The notes beneath the pieces were generated by a model. The model saw nothing but the letters and a program-made list of their open reading frames with translations. It ran no database searches and was not told the origin of the DNA. The translations under genes and the position numbers were made by a program. A DNA stretch of 64,000 bases from CAYXGZ01 sp964464755 (GTDB lineage: Bacteria; Planctomycetota; MHYJ01; JACPRB01): the NCBI GenBank assembly GCA_964464755.1, contig CAYXGZ010000018.1, forward strand, positions 1-64,000, in the 5' to 3' direction. This document shows, piece after piece, positions 61,259-64,000 of this stretch (position 1 is the stretch's first letter; each line of letters starts with the position of its first letter).

Positions 61259-61753
61259 GTGGCGAAGGCGCAGGTCGCGGCCCTCCTGATGGTCGGGCTG
61301 CTGCTCGTCGTCACGACGCTGATCTTCGAGCCCGCGCAGCGGCGTAGGGCCCTGGCGTTCTACGCCGCGTGGTTCGTCCCCGGCCTCGGCCACCTCGTCC
61401 TGGGCCGGTGGATCAAGGGCCTCGTGTTCCTCGGGATCCTCGGGAGCCTGCTCGTCGGCGGGCTGGCGATCTGCGGCTGGAGGACGGTGTCCTTCGAGGA
61501 TAACCCGTTCTACTACGTCGGCCAGTTCGGCTCGCTGCCCACGTTCCTCGCGGGCCAGTGGCTCGGGAACCCGAAGGCCTACCCGGTCGAATCGCTGCCG
61601 CCCTCGTGGATCGACCCCGGCATGCTCTACGTCTGCATCGCGGGCCTGCTGAACGTCGTGGTGATGCTCGGGGTCTTCGACGTGAAGCTCGCGGCGCCCG
61701 CGCCCGCCGCCCCCGCCGCGCCCGCCGCGCCGTCCCCGGAGGTGAAGGCGTGA
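61259..61753 (+). CDS. DUF6677-type membrane protein
   Basis: A 164-residue protein with about four hydrophobic helices. ALAFYAAWFVPGLGHLVLGRWIKGLVFLGIL is the DUF6677 hallmark (AW.VPGLGH..LGR), a family seen in planctomycetes. YYVGQFGSLPTFLAGQWLGNP and the final helix before an Ala/Pro-rich tail also fit. Function is unknown. GTG start, 2 bases after lptB, suggests a link to envelope biogenesis by context. Confidence 0.82.
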   Translation: MAKAQVAALLMVGLLLVVTTLIFEPAQRRRALAFYAAWFVPGLGHLVLGRWIKGLVFLGILGSLLVGGLAICGWRTVSFEDNPFYYVGQFGSLPTFLAGQWLGNPKAYPVESLPPSWIDPGMLYVCIAGLLNVVVMLGVFDVKLAAPAPAAPAAPAAPSPEVKA

Positions 61754-61938
61754 CCGGCCCCGCGTCGTACCTGCTGTTCTACCCGCCCGCGGTCCTCGCG
61801 ATCCTGGTCGTGCTCGAGCTCGTGAAGCACGACGAGCCGCGGAAGGTGCTCCAGCGCGCGCTGCTGAACTTCCTCGTGCTGACCGGGGTGCTGCTCGGCG
61901 GGTCGCTCGCCGTGTTCTTCGTGAACAAGTACTTCTAG
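61750..61938 (+). CDS. Small two-helix membrane protein
   Basis: A 62-residue protein from GTG 61750, which overlaps the DUF6677 stop by four bases (GTGA). Two hydrophobic stretches (YLLFYPPAVLAILVVLELV; NFLVLTGVLLGGSLAVFFV) flank a charged loop (KHDEPRKVLQRA). It is not a recognised family. The tight coupling supports it as a real gene. Its stop overlaps the stop of convergent lepB. Confidence 0.7.
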   Translation: MTGPASYLLFYPPAVLAILVVLELVKHDEPRKVLQRALLNFLVLTGVLLGGSLAVFFVNKYF

Positions 61939-63731
61939 CGGATCAGCCGGAACCAGCCCGGCGGCGGCCACCACACCCAGAGCGCCTTGCCGACGAGGTA
62001 CTTCTCGTCCACGAAAGGCGCGATCTCCGGCTCGTCCTTCGCGTTCGGGTCGAGATCCTCGTCGCGGATGGGCCGCTCCCAGCCCCGCAGATCCGCCTCG
62101 ATGACGTAGTCCGCGTCGGTCCGGCCCGTGCGCGACTCCCAGCGGCGCTTCGCCTCCCAGCGCCCGTCCCAGGTCTGGCCCTCGCAGGAGATCTTCTCGC
62201 CGGACTTGAGGGTCACCGTGTGCTTCGTCCAGGCGCGGCTGTCGTGGCTGCGGCAGACGTTGTCGCCCATCATGAAGTACGAGCCCTTCGGGATGGACAG
62301 GGGCTTCGAGCGCCGGAGGGCCCGCGGGTCGGAGGGCCCGTCCTTGGACTTGTAGTGCACGTCGCGACCGATGCGCAGCTTCGAGACCTGGAACTGCCGG
62401 TTCGTCGAGCCGAAGGAGAGGCCGTCGGTCTCGTCGCGGTCCTCCTTGTCCCAGAGGGTCTGGAACACGAGCTCGGCCGCGACCTTGCCGTCGAGCAGCG
62501 CGACCGCGGCGCCGTCCGCGACGAAGAACTCGACGCGGCGGGGCCGGCCCGGCGCGAACTCCGCGCCCGCGAGCGGGACCTTCCTCTCGCCCCACTCGAT
62601 GGCGGGGTCGGGGCCGCCGAGCCTCAGCCGGAAGTTGCCCCAGTCGTGGCGGATCTCGACGTCGAAGGTGCCCGCGCCCTCGCCGAGCAGGAGCTCCCCG
62701 TCCCAGAGCACCTCGGTGATGCGGGTGCCGTCGAGGTCGGCGATGCGCTCGGCGCGGAAGCGGCTCGTCGGGGAGGACGCGTTGTTGCGAAGCGCGCCGT
62801 CGGCGACCCGGATGCCGGAGTCCGATCCGTCGATCGTGAAGCACTTGTCGAAGGTCGCCCGGTCCTGGAGGACGTCGGGGACCGACGGCCAGGCGTCCTG
62901 CCAGATCGAGCGCTGGACGCGCAGCGGCTTGCGCTGCAGCTCGAACTCGCGGCCGGAGCCCGTCGGCGCCGCGTAGAGGTTGCCGCGGAAGATGCAGAGG
63001 TCCTCGCCGGGCAGGCCGGTGACGCGCTTGATGAAGTTGCGGGTCGGGTTGAGCGGGAACTTGAAGACGACGACGTCGTAGCGCTGCACGGGGTCGAGCG
63101 CGAAGTAGTACTTCGTGACCATGATGCGGTCGCCCGTGCGCCCCTCGGGCGGGCTGTCGCCCAGGAGCGTGGTCTCCATCGAGCTCGAGGGGATCTTGAA
63201 GACCTCGATGCAGAAGCAGCGGATCACCAGCGCCATCACGAAGGCGACGACGATGGCCTCGAGGTTCTCCTTGAGCCACTCGAGCGGGTGCTCGGGGGGC
63301 GGGGGCTCCGCGGGGCGGCCCTCGGCGGCGGCCACGGGCTTCGGGGCCTTGAGGCGCCGGTGCGAGAGGAAGGCGTAGAGGACGAAGTACGCGGCGGCGG
63401 GGGCCGTCCGCCATTGGACCCCGGAGGAGAGGATCGAGACGAGCGCGCCGGCCATGCCGCCGTAGCAGACGACCTCGGCGGCCACCGCGGCCCAGCCCGC
63501 GCCCGCGAGCGCGGCGACGGCGGGGACGCCCGCGGCGACGAGGCCCGCGACGCCGAGCGCCAGCATCCGCGGGTCGCCGTCCATCCAGCCGGTGACGACG
63601 AGGAACGCGGGCCAGAGGGCGAGGGGGACGAAGAGGAACGCGGCCGCCGAGGCCCTCGACGGGCCCGCGGGAGCCGGGACGGCCGCGGGGCCGGGCGGAG
63701 CGGAAGCCGGCGGGGGAGGCGGGACGTCCAC
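61935..63731 (-). CDS. lepB: Signal peptidase I (LepB) with very large insert
   Basis: A 598-residue type I signal peptidase. After a Pro-rich start and about four hydrophobic helices come the catalytic motifs: PSSSMETTLL (nucleophile Ser184), RYDVVVFKFP, and NFIKRVTGLPGED (general base Lys235). The closing motif GSYFMMGDNVCRSHDSRAW lies about 240 residues later. The segment between (about 260-470) contains beta-rich sequence resembling a LamG/concanavalin module (GPDPAIEWGERKVPL, PRRVEFFVADGAAVALLDG). Usual LepB proteins are 200-320 residues. It cuts signal peptides of exported proteins. GTG at 63731 lies 1 base after the lepA stop. Confidence 0.9.
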   Translation of the reverse strand: MDVPPPPPASAPPGPAAVPAPAGPSRASAAAFLFVPLALWPAFLVVTGWMDGDPRMLALGVAGLVAAGVPAVAALAGAGWAAVAAEVVCYGGMAGALVSILSSGVQWRTAPAAAYFVLYAFLSHRRLKAPKPVAAAEGRPAEPPPPEHPLEWLKENLEAIVVAFVMALVIRCFCIEVFKIPSSSMETTLLGDSPPEGRTGDRIMVTKYYFALDPVQRYDVVVFKFPLNPTRNFIKRVTGLPGEDLCIFRGNLYAAPTGSGREFELQRKPLRVQRSIWQDAWPSVPDVLQDRATFDKCFTIDGSDSGIRVADGALRNNASSPTSRFRAERIADLDGTRITEVLWDGELLLGEGAGTFDVEIRHDWGNFRLRLGGPDPAIEWGERKVPLAGAEFAPGRPRRVEFFVADGAAVALLDGKVAAELVFQTLWDKEDRDETDGLSFGSTNRQFQVSKLRIGRDVHYKSKDGPSDPRALRRSKPLSIPKGSYFMMGDNVCRSHDSRAWTKHTVTLKSGEKISCEGQTWDGRWEAKRRWESRTGRTDADYVIEADLRGWERPIRDEDLDPNAKDEPEIAPFVDEKYLVGKALWVWWPPPGWFRLIR

Positions 63732-63732
63732 G

Positions 63733-64000
63733 CTAGGCTTCCTCGTCCGAGCCGCGCAGGACGGCCAGGAAGGCCTCCTGCGGGATGTCCACGCGCCCGA
63801 CCGACTTCATGCGCTTCTTGCCTTCCTTCTGCTTGTCCCAGAGCTTGCGCTTGCGGGAGATGTCGCCGCCGTAGCACTTGGCCGTCACGTTCTTCGCCAC
63901 GGCCGAGATGTCCTCGCGCGCGATGATCTTCTTCCCGATCGCGGCCTGCAGGGCGACCTCGAACATCTGCCGCGGGATCTCCTTCCGCAGGACCCTGAGG
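63733..64000 (-). CDS. lepA: Elongation factor 4 (LepA), C-terminal part
   Basis: The 3' end of lepA; the 5' part lies beyond the right edge. The 88 visible residues (RKEIPRQMFEV, AAIGKKIIAREDISAVAKNV, AKCYGGDISRKRKLWDKQKEGKKRMKSVGRV, IPQEAFLAVL) are the conserved C-terminal domain of LepA/EF4, a ribosome-bound GTPase. It forms the common lepA-lepB pair with the next gene. Confidence 0.96.
   Translation of the reverse strand, partial: LRVLRKEIPRQMFEVALQAAIGKKIIAREDISAVAKNVTAKCYGGDISRKRKLWDKQKEGKKRMKSVGRVDIPQEAFLAVLRGSDEEA

Overview
The window is uniformly GC-rich DNA from a Gram-negative-type bacterium, most likely a planctomycete (Planctomycetota) or close relative. This is an inference from gene content. 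There are six Hanks-type Ser/Thr kinase genes, most fused to TPR tails. One of them overlaps a long ECF sigma factor of the kinase-associated type. There is also a DUF6677 membrane protein, a LepB with a very large insert behind lepA, outer-membrane biogenesis genes (lptB, an lptD-like gene), bshC for bacillithiol, and many secreted or lipoproteins with Ig, FN3, kelch, LamG or HEAT modules. No phage, insertion sequence or CRISPR array was seen. No gene-free stretch exceeds 300 bp; the longest are 2397-2598, 22394-22641 and 34895-35151.

Layout: 1-2.4 kb, a partial Ig-domain lipoprotein and a kelch protein with a C-terminal sorting-type tail. 2.6-10.7 kb, an ECF sigma factor and overlapping kinase, a PMT-type mannosyltransferase on the other strand, and a second kinase. 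10.7-15.9 kb, typA, a very repetitive Gly/Tyr/Asp-rich lipoprotein and a small coiled-coil protein. 16.0-19.4 kb, an operon of two haem-c lipoproteins flanking a beta-barrel that itself carries a haem-c motif, followed by lgt. 19.4-22.4 kb, citrate synthase with a selenocysteine tRNA just upstream, and a dihaem cytochrome facing away. 22.4-29.6 kb, an AT-rich promoter island, a secreted protein, a 1441-residue GspK-like pseudopilin with a LamG-like region, a strong terminator, an FN3 lipoprotein and a DUF2238 membrane protein. 29.6-35 kb, tRNA-Arg(CCG) overlapping the purD 3' end, a secreted HEAT-like protein, bshC and a CofH/MqnC-like radical SAM enzyme. 35.1-42.1 kb, polA, lptD-like, ugd and coaD. 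42.1-49.8 kb, a ferritin-like protein, two tandem coiled-coil paralogues, a large HEAT-like protein, a DUF1858-like protein and recG. 49.8-60.4 kb, four tandem kinases on the minus strand, one of them interrupted by an in-frame TAA. 60.5-64 kb, lptB, DUF6677, a small membrane protein, lepB and the 3' end of lepA.

Several parts fit together. LptB and the LptD-like protein belong to lipopolysaccharide export. Lgt is needed to lipidate the many lipoproteins. The cytochromes and the haem-motif barrel suggest envelope electron transfer. The kinases, one sigma-linked, suggest a large phospho-signalling capacity. Many genes lack a Shine-Dalgarno sequence and have a TANNNT hexamer 6-9 nt before the start codon, which points to common leaderless transcription.
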